A stretch of DNA of 35,497 nt from an uncultured Oscillospiraceae bacterium (GTDB lineage: Bacteria > Bacillota > Clostridia > Oscillospirales > Ruminococcaceae), in assembly GCA_934539585.1 (NCBI GenBank), contig CAKTCT010000026.1, positions 1 to 35,497 of the forward strand. Direction: 5' to 3'. The notes under the pieces are model-generated. The model was not told where the DNA came from and searched no databases. It saw only the letters and a list, made by a program, of their open reading frames with translations. Position numbers and translations under genes: made by a program. Shown here piece by piece: positions 1-7,210 of this stretch; position 1 is the first letter of the stretch, and the number at the start of each line of letters is the position of its first letter.

Positions 1-180
1 GAGCAAGGCCGTGTAATTCGTCGCTATTCTGCGACCGGAGGCTTTTTTATTTGTCTGCTAAACGGGGGACGGTCCCGCGAAAGCGGGAGGCATTTTTGTA
101 TAGGGGATGTTTTGGCGGAATCGGTTTTGGCAAAAGGGCGGGCTCCGGAATTTTTGGGGGGATTTTGTGTAGGGAAGCCA
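1..180 (+). other. Non-coding stretch with terminator-like hairpins
   Basis: No convincing gene. Bases 20-35 hold a short stem (GTCGC/GCGAC) followed by a run of six T at 43-48. Bases 73-88 hold TCCCGC-GAAA-GCGGGA, a GNRA-capped stem followed by GGCATTTTT. Both look like plus-strand terminators of a gene upstream of the window. The small ORFs here lack ribosome sites and have no recognisable sequence. Confidence 0.5.
73..96 (+). terminator. Rho-independent terminator
   Basis: Six-base-pair perfect stem (73-78 with 83-88), GAAA tetraloop, then GGCATTTTT. It probably ends a transcript entering from the left edge. Confidence 0.55.
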
Positions 181-325
181 AGAAAAGTTTTCGGTCCAGC
201 CTTTTTCAAAAGGCTGACGGGTGGAGGGCGGAGCCCTTCTCGCGCTCCACAGAGAGCGAAACTCCTATTCCGTTGCGCCTCGGGCGCAACCCAAAAAGAA
301 GGAAAGGCGGCCCGCAGGCCGCCCG
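181..325 (+). repeat. Multi-hairpin intergenic repeat, copy 1
   Basis: Divergent copy of a repeat family seen four times in the window. In order it has stem a, CAGCCTTTT/AAAAGGCTG (197-216); stem b, GGGC/GCCC (226-236); a weaker stem c near 243-258; and a GGCGGCC-CGCA-GGCCGCC stem (306-323). It faces copy 2 head to head. A further perfect 10-bp hairpin, GCCGCAATTT/AAATTGCGGC, follows at 340-364. Confidence 0.65.
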
Positions 326-423
326 CGGATGTCCCCGCGGCCGCAATTTCGCAGAAATTGCGGCATGACACATTCCTAATTTATCCAAAGCGAAAACCGC
401 GCCAGTGGCGGCATGTCGATGCT

Positions 424-492
424 CCCATGTCGACGCGGCTATGCACTTCGCGTTGGGCTTTGGTTGCCGCGCGACAGGCTGCGCGGCGACGG
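424..492 (+). repeat. Repeat module B, copy 1
   Basis: Starts with CATGTCGACGCGGCT and ends with the hairpin GCCGCGC-GACAGGCT-GCGCGGC (466-487). The same arrangement recurs inverted at about 735-817 and directly at about 4008-4090, so it is a second dispersed module associated with the hairpin repeat. Confidence 0.65.
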
Positions 493-519
493 ATTTGAGT
501 GCCCCGTGGGGTTTGCAGG

Positions 520-735
520 ACTTTACCCTGCGGGGAAACCCCTTGATAGGGTTCCCCTCGGCCCGACAGCCCACCGGGCTGTCGGGCCTTCCTTCCTGAT
601 CTTTTTGGGTATCATTAGGGGGATTTCGCTTTCTGCGGAAAGCGACCAAAGGCTCTGCCTTTGGAATCCGCCAGCCTTTTGGGAAAAGGCTGGACCGAAA
701 ACTTGGTTTTGTCAACACTGCGGGATGTTTCCTAC
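520..735 (-). repeat. Multi-hairpin intergenic repeat, copy 2
   Basis: Inverted relative to copy 1. On the plus strand it reads: GGGGAAACCCC...GGGTTCCCC stem, then a 13-bp stem GGCCCGACAGCCC/GGGCTGTCGGGCC (560-588), TCGCTTTC/GAAAGCGA, CCAAAGGC/GCCTTTGG, and CAGCCTTTT-GGG-AAAAGGCTG near 672-692. Stem sequences differ from copy 4 by paired changes. Confidence 0.7.
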
Positions 736-817
736 GGGCTGCCACAATCGTCGCCGCGCAGCCTGTCGCGCGGCCATTGAAACTTGACGCGAGTTACTTA
801 GCCGCGTCGTCATGGGA
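735..817 (-). repeat. Repeat module B, copy 2 (inverted)
   Basis: Reverse complement of the module at 4008-4090: it shares the GACGCGGCT start, the GCCGCGCGACAGGCTGCGCGGC hairpin and the trailing GGCAGCCCGTA. It directly adjoins copy 2 of the hairpin repeat in the same relative orientation as module B and copy 3 at 4.0-4.3 kb, so the two modules form a larger unit. Confidence 0.65.
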
Positions 818-837
818 GCGGCGGCTCGCCGCCTGTG

Positions 838-1653
838 TCAATCCAGGGGGAGGAAGTGGGGGCGGCGGTTCTCGAAGGCGGTCAGGCGGCGGAAGCCGGC
901 TTCCAGGAGCAGCTGGCGGGCTGTCCCGAAACCGGCGGCCACGTCCTTGGTATAGTGGGCGTCGGAGCCGACAGTGACGATCTCTCCGCCCAGGGAACGA
1001 TAGAACTTCAGCACCGCCAGGGAGGGAAGGGTCTCCCTGGCCGGGGTCCGGAGGCCGGAGGTGTTGACCTCGATGCCCTTGCCGCGCTCAATGGCCCGGC
1101 GGAGGATGGGCTCCAGCTCCTCCCGGTAGTCCATGAGGTCGATTTTCTGGCCGTGGAAGGACGCATAGCGCTTGATCAGCTCCAGGTGGCCCAGGCAGTC
1201 GTAGTCCTGGCGGTCCGCCAGCTCGTAAAGCATGGCCAGGTTTTTCCGGACCCGGTCGGGGATGGCCTCCGGAGGGTAGTCCATCTCTCCCAGGTCCATG
1301 TCGTTGAGCTTATGGACCGAGCCGATGACGTAGTCGAAGGGGAGGGCGCTCATCAGGGCCGACGCGGCGGGCGGGTTCACCTGGGGCTGGCCGATCTCGA
1401 CGCCCTTGCGGATGGTCAGGCGGCCGGCGAACTCCTCCCGGCAGGCGTCCAGGGCCTGGAAGCAGGCGGCCAGGATTTCCGGGGTATAACGGGCGTCGGC
1501 CCGGGCGTTATCGTGGAAGCACTCGAAGTGGTCGGTGACGGCGATTTCGGCGAGGCCCTTGTCCAGGGCGGCCTGGCACATCTCCCTGGGGCTGAAATGG
1601 CCGTCGGGGGAGAAACGGGTGTGCATGTGGTAATCGGCGGGGATGGGGGTCAT
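838..1653 (-). CDS. PHP-domain histidinol-phosphatase-like protein
   Basis: The 271-residue product is a PHP-superfamily phosphoesterase resembling HisK-type histidinol-phosphatase, which removes phosphate from L-histidinol phosphate in histidine synthesis. The PHP metal-site motifs are visible: HMH at residues 9-11, TDH at 40-42, E86, H114, H156 and GSDAH at 229-233. The start at 1653 is chosen because CCAAAGGAGC lies just upstream; further upstream the reading frame is low-complexity and proline-rich and is not real coding sequence. No other his gene is nearby, so the substrate is inferred from family only; other PHP phosphoesterases of this size act on other phosphates. It is on the same strand as the M42 gene but separated by 721 bases and a terminator. 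Confidence 0.85.
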   Translation of the reverse strand: MTPIPADYHMHTRFSPDGHFSPREMCQAALDKGLAEIAVTDHFECFHDNARADARYTPEILAACFQALDACREEFAGRLTIRKGVEIGQPQVNPPAASALMSALPFDYVIGSVHKLNDMDLGEMDYPPEAIPDRVRKNLAMLYELADRQDYDCLGHLELIKRYASFHGQKIDLMDYREELEPILRRAIERGKGIEVNTSGLRTPARETLPSLAVLKFYRSLGGEIVTVGSDAHYTKDVAAGFGTARQLLLEAGFRRLTAFENRRPHFLPLD

Positions 1654-1917
1654 GGCGGATGCTCCTTTGGTGGGATTGGGGTGGATGCTGTCCATTTTCC
1701 GGGGATTTTTGGGGGAAGCGGCGGTGAAGTCGAGGGAAAAATGGGGTTGTGGGTGCTGGGTTGGGCGGTCTTTTTCGGGCTTTTTCCGGGTAGCAGTGGA
1801 CTTTTTAGGGGGAAAGCGGGTGGCGACCTTTGGGGAGTGGGTGGCGGCGCCTGCGGGATTGCTTTTAGGGGAATGAGATGGCTGCTTCTTTGAGGGGGCG
1901 AGATGTGGGCGCGTGGA

Positions 1918-2124
1918 GCTGGGGATTCTCGCAGGCTTTGTCCGGGGTGGGATGGTGGATTTTTCGGGGGGTGGGAAGCGGTGCTGGGAGTGGGTGGTTT
2001 TTGAGGCGCGGATGGCGGTTTCTGGGGGTGCTTCTAGGAAAATGAGGCGGTCGCTCTCTGGGGGAAGGCGAGATACGGGCGTGAGGGGCTGGGGATTCTC
2101 GCAGGCTTTGTCCGGGGTGGGATG
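1918..2124. repeat. 37-bp direct repeat pair, 170-bp period
   Basis: The same 37 bases, beginning GCTGGGGATTCTCGCAGG, occur at 1918-1954 and 2088-2124. Flanking bases upstream (about 1866-1917 against 2036-2087) are also similar though diverged, suggesting an old local duplication of at least 85 bases. Confidence 0.8.
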
Positions 2125-2274
2125 CGGGCGCATGGGGAAGCTGGATGGTGAGGGTTTATCCGCAGTGGACGGCGAATGGGATTTTGGGTTGGGGCGGCGG
2201 ACCTTTTGGGGGAATCGGGGTCGGTTTTGGGAAGGCGAAGGGCCGCGAGCGGATGTTTTGGGGAGGATTCCCGG

Positions 2275-2311
2275 AAAAAGGAAAGCGGACCGGGAAGGGG
2301 CGGCCCGCTTT
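2275..2311 (-). terminator. Terminator after the M42 peptidase gene
   Basis: Read on the minus strand, AAAGCGGGCCG pairs with CGGTCCGCTTT (11 positions, one mismatch), then CCTTTTTCC. It lies 64 bases beyond the M42 stop codon and would end the HD-M42 transcript. Confidence 0.7.
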
Positions 2312-2374
2312 CTGTGATTTGGGAGACGCGGGACGGTCCCCGGCGGTTTTGCGGGGATGCGGGCGCTTGGGGAA

Positions 2375-3415
2375 TTATTGCAGGCCCAGGTAGAGGGCGG
2401 CCAGGCGGATGGTGTTTTCCAGGCCGTCGGCGTGGGTGCGCTCCATGCCGTGGGAGGCGTGGACGCCGGGGCCGATGAGGGCACCCCGGATGTCGTTGCC
2501 GCCGTGGAGGGCCGCGCCGACGTCGGAGCCGTAGCGGGGGTAGATGTCCACGGCGTAATCCACGGCGTTTTCCTTGGCCAGGTTCACCAGGCGGGTAGTC
2601 AGCTCGTAGTCGTAGGGGCCGCCGGAATCCTTGGCGCAGATGGAGACCTGGTACTCATTGCAGGACAGGTCCAGGCCGATGCAGCCCATGTCCACAGCCA
2701 CCAGCTCGGTGATGTCCGCCGGGAGGTAGGAAGCGCCGTGGCCCACTTCTTCATAGACGGAGAAGAAGAATTTGGTCCGGTAGGCGGGGGTGAGGTTTTC
2801 CTCCTTCATGATCTTTAAGAGGGTCATGAGGCAGGCGGCGCTGCCCTTGTCGTCGATGAACCGGGATTTCAGGAAGCCGGAGGGGGTGACGACGGTTTTG
2901 GGGTCGAAGAAGATGTAGTCGCCGGGCTGGATGCCCAGGGCTTTCACGTCCTCCTCGGAGCGAACGGTCTCGTCGATGCGGACGGCCATGTTTTCGGTGT
3001 CCCGGGCTCGGTCGGTGCTGTCGGGGAAGACGTGGACCGAGGGACTGAGGCTCAAAATGGTGCCGGTGTACTCCCGGCCGTCCCGGGTGCGGACCTTGCA
3101 GTACTCGCCGTCCAGGGTGGGGAGGATGGGGCCGCCTACGGGGGTGAACATCAGCTGGCCGTCGCCGGTGATGGAGCGGACCATGGCTCCCAGGGTGTCC
3201 ACGTGGGCGGACATGGCCACGGTTCTGGAGTTATCCCGGCCCTCCACGGTGATGATGCCGCAGCCTTTGCGGGTGGTCTCGAAGGGGTAGCCCAGGTCCT
3301 CCGTCATGGAGCGGAGAAGGTCGATGGCATTGCGGGTGTAGCCCGAGGGGCTGTCCACGGCGAAAATTTTCCTGGCGATGGAAAAAAGGTCTTCGCGGTA
3401 ACGGGTGACTTCCAT
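2375..3415 (-). CDS. M42 family metallopeptidase
   Basis: The 346-residue product belongs to the M42 family of cytosolic di-metal aminopeptidases (glutamyl/deblocking aminopeptidase type, often annotated as endoglucanase M). Metal ligands fit the family: AHVDT (H71, D73), DDKG at 188-191, the catalytic EE pair at 222-223, D242, and H328 near the C-terminus. Length is normal for M42 (about 340-360). The start is set by AAAGGAG eight bases upstream of the ATG. It lies only 15 bases after the HD-domain gene on the same strand, so the two are likely cotranscribed. Substrate preference cannot be read from sequence. Confidence 0.9.
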   Translation of the reverse strand: MEVTRYREDLFSIARKIFAVDSPSGYTRNAIDLLRSMTEDLGYPFETTRKGCGIITVEGRDNSRTVAMSAHVDTLGAMVRSITGDGQLMFTPVGGPILPTLDGEYCKVRTRDGREYTGTILSLSPSVHVFPDSTDRARDTENMAVRIDETVRSEEDVKALGIQPGDYIFFDPKTVVTPSGFLKSRFIDDKGSAACLMTLLKIMKEENLTPAYRTKFFFSVYEEVGHGASYLPADITELVAVDMGCIGLDLSCNEYQVSICAKDSGGPYDYELTTRLVNLAKENAVDYAVDIYPRYGSDVGAALHGGNDIRGALIGPGVHASHGMERTHADGLENTIRLAALYLGLQ

Positions 3416-3430
3416 AATGGTTCTCCTTTC

Positions 3431-3997
3431 TTACAGTCCGGCTTCGTCCAGGTAGGTGGCTTCCATGTCGGCGATGTGGAGGCAGACCGCCAGGGGGCAC
3501 TGGCCGTAGGCCACGCTGATGGCGCTGCAGCCGCCCCGGGCCGCGTCGTCGAAGCCGCCCATGTGCCAGCGGATGGCCAGGGCCTCCTCGGTGGTCAGGC
3601 GGAGGAAGCGTTCGATGAGGAAGACGCTTTTTTCGCCGTGGCCGTAGGGGAACTGGTCGTCGATGGTGAAGTAAGGGACTTCCTTCCAGACGCCGCCGAT
3701 TTTGGAGTTGCGCATTTCCTTTTTATAGAACCCGGCCTTGCACAGGTCGTGGAGAAGGCCGCAGAGGGCGACGCTTTCGTCGGAGACCTCCAGGCCCTCG
3801 GCCTTGACCAGCATGTCCAGGCGCTTATAAACGTGAAGGCTGTGGGCGCAGAGGCCGCCGTCCTCTGCCAGGTGGTAGCGGGTGGAGGCCGGGGCGGTGA
3901 AGAAGTCGCCCTGTTCCAGCCAGGCCAGGAGCTTGTCGGCGCCCTTGCGGGTGACGCAGCGGGTGAAGATGTCGCGGAATTCTTCTTGGTTGGTCAT
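3431..3997 (-). CDS. HD-domain phosphohydrolase
   Basis: The 188-residue protein is a single HD-domain metal-dependent phosphohydrolase. The expected H...HD...D pattern is seen at H52, H83-D84 and D177, with a conserved GHGEKS stretch at 119-124 and H145, as in HD domains related to the YhaM-type 3'-5' exoribonuclease. The OB-fold of YhaM is absent, so the nuclease role is uncertain and a nucleotidase role is equally possible. The start is placed at 3997 because GGAGGAATCTT precedes that ATG; the longer reading frame runs into repeat DNA. It is first in an apparent operon with the M42 peptidase. Confidence 0.8.
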   Translation of the reverse strand: MTNQEEFRDIFTRCVTRKGADKLLAWLEQGDFFTAPASTRYHLAEDGGLCAHSLHVYKRLDMLVKAEGLEVSDESVALCGLLHDLCKAGFYKKEMRNSKIGGVWKEVPYFTIDDQFPYGHGEKSVFLIERFLRLTTEEALAIRWHMGGFDDAARGGCSAISVAYGQCPLAVCLHIADMEATYLDEAGL

Positions 3998-4007
3998 AAG
4001 ATTCCTC

Positions 4008-4090
4008 CATGTCGACGCGGCTGCCATTCTCGCGTTAAGTTTCATTCGCCGCGCGACAGGCTGCGCGGCGGCGATTGTTGGCAGCCCGTA
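4008..4090 (+). repeat. Repeat module B, copy 3
   Basis: CATGTCGACGCGGCT, a 7-bp GCCGCGC/GCGCGGC stem, and GGCAGCCCGTA: the same order as at 424-492 and, inverted, 735-817. Its left edge touches the ribosome-binding site of the HD-domain gene, so it forms the end of that gene's 5' leader. Confidence 0.65.
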
Positions 4091-4112
4091 AGATTCGTAG
4101 AACCTGCCTGTC

Positions 4113-4281
4113 AGCACAAACAAAGTTTTCGGTCCAGCCTTTTTCAAAAGGCTGGCAGATTCCAAAGGCAGCGCCTTTGGTCGCTTTCCGCAGAAAGCGA
4201 AATCCCCCAATGATCCAACAAGATCAGGAGGGGATGGGGAACCCTATCAAGGGGTTCCCCAAGCGCCAGGGGCGCTTCGGA
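4113..4281 (+). repeat. Multi-hairpin intergenic repeat, copy 3
   Basis: Stem a, CAGCCTTTT/AAAAGGCTG; stem b, CCAAAGGC-AGC-GCCTTTGG; stem c, TCGCTTTC-CGCA-GAAAGCGA; stem e, GGGGAACCC...GGGTTCCCC; and a last AAGCGCC-AGG-GGCGCTT stem (4261-4277). It faces copy 4 head to head, as copy 1 faces copy 2. Confidence 0.7.
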
Positions 4282-4390
4282 AAGGGAAAATGGGCGGGAA
4301 AAAGGGGGTTCCTATCGTTGGTTTTCAGGTTGGCAGCGCGGCGCGGGGAGTGGGATTGAGGTGGGGCAGGTGGTTTGGCAGGACTGCGTC

Positions 4391-4600
4391 CTGAGGGGAA
4401 CCCCTTGATAGGGTTCCCCTCGGCCGGACAGCCCACCGGGCTGTCCGGCCTTCCCTTCCTGATCCTGTTGGATCATTGGGGGATTTCGCCCTCTGCGGAG
4501 GGCGACTTGGGGGCGCTGCCCCCAAGACCCCTGCCAGCCTTTTGGGAAAAGGCTGGATCGAAAACTTGGTTTGCGCACGCTGCGGATGGTTCTTGCGGGG
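4391..4600 (-). repeat. Multi-hairpin intergenic repeat, copy 4
   Basis: Plus-strand order: GGGGAACCCC...GGGTTCCCC stem, GGCCGGACAGCCC-ACC-GGGCTGTCCGGCC (4422-4450), TCGCCCTC-TGCG-GAGGGCGA, CTTGGGGGC-GCT-GCCCCCAAG, CAGCCTTTT-GGG-AAAAGGCTG. Several stem pairs differ from copies 2 and 3 on both arms at once (C-G to G-C, T-A to C-G, A-T to G-C). Confidence 0.7.
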
Positions 4601-4623
4601 CACCATGATCGTTACTAAGAAAT

Positions 4624-4652
4624 ATTATACCATATTTTTCAGGGGTGGTGAA
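4624..4652 (-). promoter_or_regulatory. Possible minus-strand promoter into the HD-M42 operon
   Basis: On the minus strand TGGTATAAT (an extended -10) lies at 4624-4632, with a weak -35 (TTCACC, 4647-4652) 17 bases upstream. It would give an HD-M42 transcript with a 5' leader of about 620 bases containing copies 3 and 4 of the hairpin repeat. Confidence 0.4.
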
Positions 4653-4714
4653 GGAAAAAATACGGGGTTTCCGGGCGGAATTTTGGCGGTTTTTCCGGAA
4701 AGGGGGTTCGGGTA

Positions 4715-4744
4715 TTGACAGAAGGGCGGGCAGGGGCGTATAAT
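4715..4744 (+). promoter_or_regulatory. Sigma-A promoter of pflB
   Basis: TTGACA (4715-4720), an 18-base spacer and TATAAT (4739-4744): both hexamers match consensus. Transcription would begin near 4751, leaving a leader of about 168 bases before pflB. Confidence 0.85.
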
Positions 4745-4758
4745 AAAGCCATATCATC

Positions 4759-4850
4759 GGAGGGAGCGCCCCTCCCGTCTGCTGTGACTGACGGAACCGT
4801 GGAACTTTACCACATGGAGCAGCAGGCGTCTATATGCCGGCCGTCTGGGC
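4759..4850 (+). ncRNA. ZTP riboswitch (pfl motif)
   Basis: The leader carries the hallmarks of the pfl RNA motif, which binds ZTP/ZMP, the alarmone of low 10-formyl-tetrahydrofolate. GUGACUGACGG (4784-4794) is followed by a CGUGG/CCACA hairpin, GGAGC, and then GCCGGCCGUCUGGGC (4836-4850). GACGG (4790-4794) can pair with CCGUC (4841-4845) to form the diagnostic pseudoknot. A GGAGGG/CCCTCC hairpin (4759-4775) precedes the core. The motif is known upstream of one-carbon and pfl genes, because formate-lyase supplies formate for folate formylation. The aptamer ends inside the 5' arm of the terminator, as expected for an ON switch by antitermination. Confidence 0.85.
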
Positions 4851-4878
4851 AGCCTTGGGAAACCGGGCTGCCCTTTTT
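4847..4878 (+). terminator. Riboswitch-controlled terminator of pflB
   Basis: GGGCAGCC (4847-4854) pairs perfectly with GGCTGCCC (4866-4873), followed by TTTTT. The 5' arm shares the GGGC of the ZTP aptamer, so ligand-stabilised aptamer folding would compete with the terminator. Confidence 0.85.
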
Positions 4879-4918
4879 GTCTGGGCGTCCGCCGGGGCAG
4901 AGTGGAAGGAGCAGCGAC

Positions 4919-7150
4919 ATGGAGTTTACGCAGTGGAAGGATTTTGCAGGCGGCGTCTGGCAGGAGGAAATCAACGTCCGGGACTTTATTCAGAAAAACT
5001 ACCGGCCCTACACCGGGGACAGCGGCTTTTTGAGCGGACCCACCCAGCGCACCAGCCGGCTGATGGAAAAACTGAACCGGCTCTTTGAGCTGGAACGGGA
5101 TTTCGGCGGCGTGCTCAGCGTGGATACCGAGACGGTGTCCTCCCTGACCAGCTACGCGCCGGGGTATCTGGACAAGGAAAACGAGCTCATCGTCGGCCTC
5201 CAGACCCGACACCCCCTGGAGCGGGGAGTCAATCCCTTCGGAGGCATCCGCATGGCCCGCAGCGCCTGCGAAGCCTACGGCTACCACCTCTCCCACAAGG
5301 TGGAGGAGGAGTTCACCTACCGCACCACCCACAACGACGGGGTGTTCCGGGCCTATACCGGGGAGATGCGGAAGGCCCGCCACGCCGGGCTCATCACCGG
5401 GCTCCCCGACGCCTACGGCCGGGGGCGGATCATCGGCGACTACCGGCGGGTGGCGCTCTACGGCGTGGACGCGCTGATCAAGGCCAAGCAGGCGGACAAG
5501 GACCGCATCGGGGAAGGAAATTTCGACGTGGATTCCATCCGGCAGACCGAGGAGCTGTTCCAGCAGATCGCCTTCCTGGGCAAGCTCAAGGAAATGGCCG
5601 GGATGTATGGTTTTGACATCTCCGGGCCGGCGGAAACGGCTAAGGAGGCCGTTCAGTGGCTCTACTTCGGCTATCTGGCGGCCATCAAGGAGCAGAACGG
5701 CGCGGCCATGTCCTTGGGGCGGACCAGCACCTTCCTTGACATCTACCTCCAGCGGGACCTGGACCGGGGAACCCTCACCGAGGAGGGGGCCCAGGAGCTC
5801 ATGGACCACTTCGTCATGAAGCTGCGGATGGCCCGGCACCTGCGGACGCCGGAGTACAACGAGCTGTTCGGCGGCGACCCCATGTGGATCACCGAAAGCG
5901 TCGGCGGCGTGGGGGAGGACGGACGGCCCTTAGTGACCAAAAACTCCTACCGGATGCTGAACACCCTGTACACCCTGGGCTCCGCGCCGGAGCCCAACCT
6001 GACGGTGCTGTGGTCGGAGAAGCTGCCGGAGCCCTTCAAGCGGTTCTGCGCCAGGGTCTCCATGGACACCGACTCCATTCAATATGAAAACGACGACCTG
6101 ATGCGGCCCATTTACGGCGACGATTACGGCATTGCCTGCTGCGTTTCCGCCATGAAGATCGGCAAGCAGATGCAGTTCTTCGGGGCCCGGTGCAATCTGC
6201 CGAAGCTCCTGCTGCTGGCCCTGAACGGGGGGAAGGACGCCCTTTCCGGCACGGTGATCGGGCCACAGATGGCGCCCTACGAGGACGAATATCTGGATTA
6301 CGGCAAGGTCATGGAGCGGTTTGAGGTCTATCGGAAGTGGCTGTGCAGGCTCTATGTCAACACCATGAACGTCATCCACTACATGCACGACAAGTACGCC
6401 TACGAGAAAATCCAGATGGCCCTTCACGACACCGATGTGGAGCGGTTCATGGCCTTCGGCGTGGCGGGGCTGTCGGTAATCGCGGACTCCCTGAGCGCCA
6501 TCAAATACGCCAGGGTCCGGGCCATCCGGGACGAGGAAGGGCTCATTGTGGACTTTGAGACCACGGGGAATTTCCCCAAATACGGCAACGACGACGACCG
6601 GGTGGACGACATTGCCAAGGAGATGCTCACCGGCGTTTCCGACGAGCTGAAAAAGACCCCGGCCTACCGGGGGGCGCTGCACACCCTGTCGGCCCTGACC
6701 ATCACCTCCAACGTGATGTACGGCAAAAAGACCGGCTCCACCCCCGACGGGCGGAAGAAGGGCGAGCCCTTTGCTCCCGGGGCGAACCCCATGCACAACC
6801 GGGAGACCCACGGGGCCCTGGCGTCCCTGAACTCCGTGGCCAAGATGCCCTATGCCAAGTGCCGGGACGGGATTTCCAACACCTTCTCCATTACGCCGGC
6901 GGCTCTGGGGCGGACCCAGGAGGAGCGGGTGGACAACCTGGTGGCGGTGCTGGGCGGGTACTTCACGCAGATGGCCCACCATCTCAACGTCAACGTCATG
7001 AACCGGCAGCAGCTCATCGACGCGTACAACGACCCCTCCAAGTACCCCAACCTGACCATCCGGGTCTCCGGGTACGCGGTGAATTTCCACAAGCTGTCCC
7101 GGGAGCAGCAGCGGGAGGTCATCAGCCGGACCTTCCATGAAAGCCTGTAA
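4919..7150 (+). CDS. pflB: Pyruvate formate-lyase (formate C-acetyltransferase)
   Basis: The 743-residue glycyl-radical enzyme splits pyruvate with CoA to acetyl-CoA and formate. The active-site cysteine pair is C407-C408 (IACCVSAM), and the C-terminal glycyl-radical loop is RVSGYAV with G718, 26 residues from the end. Length is typical (about 740-760). The start at 4919 follows AAGGAG by seven bases; the open frame further upstream runs through the riboswitch and is not coding. The adjacent activase gene and the ZTP riboswitch support a role supplying formate for one-carbon metabolism as well as fermentation. CC plus RVSGYA distinguishes it from the diol dehydratase-type glycyl radical enzymes. 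Confidence 0.96.
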   Translation: MEFTQWKDFAGGVWQEEINVRDFIQKNYRPYTGDSGFLSGPTQRTSRLMEKLNRLFELERDFGGVLSVDTETVSSLTSYAPGYLDKENELIVGLQTRHPLERGVNPFGGIRMARSACEAYGYHLSHKVEEEFTYRTTHNDGVFRAYTGEMRKARHAGLITGLPDAYGRGRIIGDYRRVALYGVDALIKAKQADKDRIGEGNFDVDSIRQTEELFQQIAFLGKLKEMAGMYGFDISGPAETAKEAVQWLYFGYLAAIKEQNGAAMSLGRTSTFLDIYLQRDLDRGTLTEEGAQELMDHFVMKLRMARHLRTPEYNELFGGDPMWITESVGGVGEDGRPLVTKNSYRMLNTLYTLGSAPEPNLTVLWSEKLPEPFKRFCARVSMDTDSIQYENDDLMRPIYGDDYGIACCVSAMKIGKQMQFFGARCNLPKLLLLALNGGKDALSGTVIGPQMAPYEDEYLDYGKVMERFEVYRKWLCRLYVNTMNVIHYMHDKYAYEKIQMALHDTDVERFMAFGVAGLSVIADSLSAIKYARVRAIRDEEGLIVDFETTGNFPKYGNDDDRVDDIAKEMLTGVSDELKKTPAYRGALHTLSALTITSNVMYGKKTGSTPDGRKKGEPFAPGANPMHNRETHGALASLNSVAKMPYAKCRDGISNTFSITPAALGRTQEERVDNLVAVLGGYFTQMAHHLNVNVMNRQQLIDAYNDPSKYPNLTIRVSGYAVNFHKLSREQQREVISRTFHESL

Positions 7151-7157
7151 ATTTTGT

Positions 7158-7192
7158 CGCCGCCGGGGAGTTTCCGGCGGCGGTGCTTTTTT
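7158..7192 (+). terminator. Terminator or attenuator between pflB and the GNAT gene
   Basis: CGCCGCCGG (7158-7166) pairs with CCGGCGGCG (7174-7182), then TGCTTTTTT. It lies just before the ribosome site of the next gene, so some read-through is needed for pflA expression unless another promoter exists; it probably lowers downstream expression relative to pflB. Confidence 0.75.
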
Positions 7193-7210
7193 CGAAAGGA
7201 GCGCTTCTCG

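Larger units (their letters stand above)
1654..2374. other. Non-coding gap with a 37-bp direct repeat
   Basis: The 721 bases between the M42 and PHP genes are strongly G-rich on the plus strand. Open frames on both strands have biased composition (minus: proline, lysine and serine; plus: glycine and tryptophan), no ribosome sites and no recognisable domains. The only clear structure is a 37-bp exact direct repeat (1918-1954 and 2088-2124) inside a longer imperfect duplication, and the terminator at 2275-2311. Confidence 0.6.

Noticed and set aside
835..1893. Long plus-strand frame opposite the PHP gene
   Set aside because: It is the antisense shadow of a gene with clear PHP motifs; no ribosome site and atypical composition.
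1654..2484. N-terminal extension of the PHP frame, proline/lysine-rich
   Set aside because: Low-complexity translation of a G-rich opposite strand; a good ribosome site and family alignment place the start at 1653.
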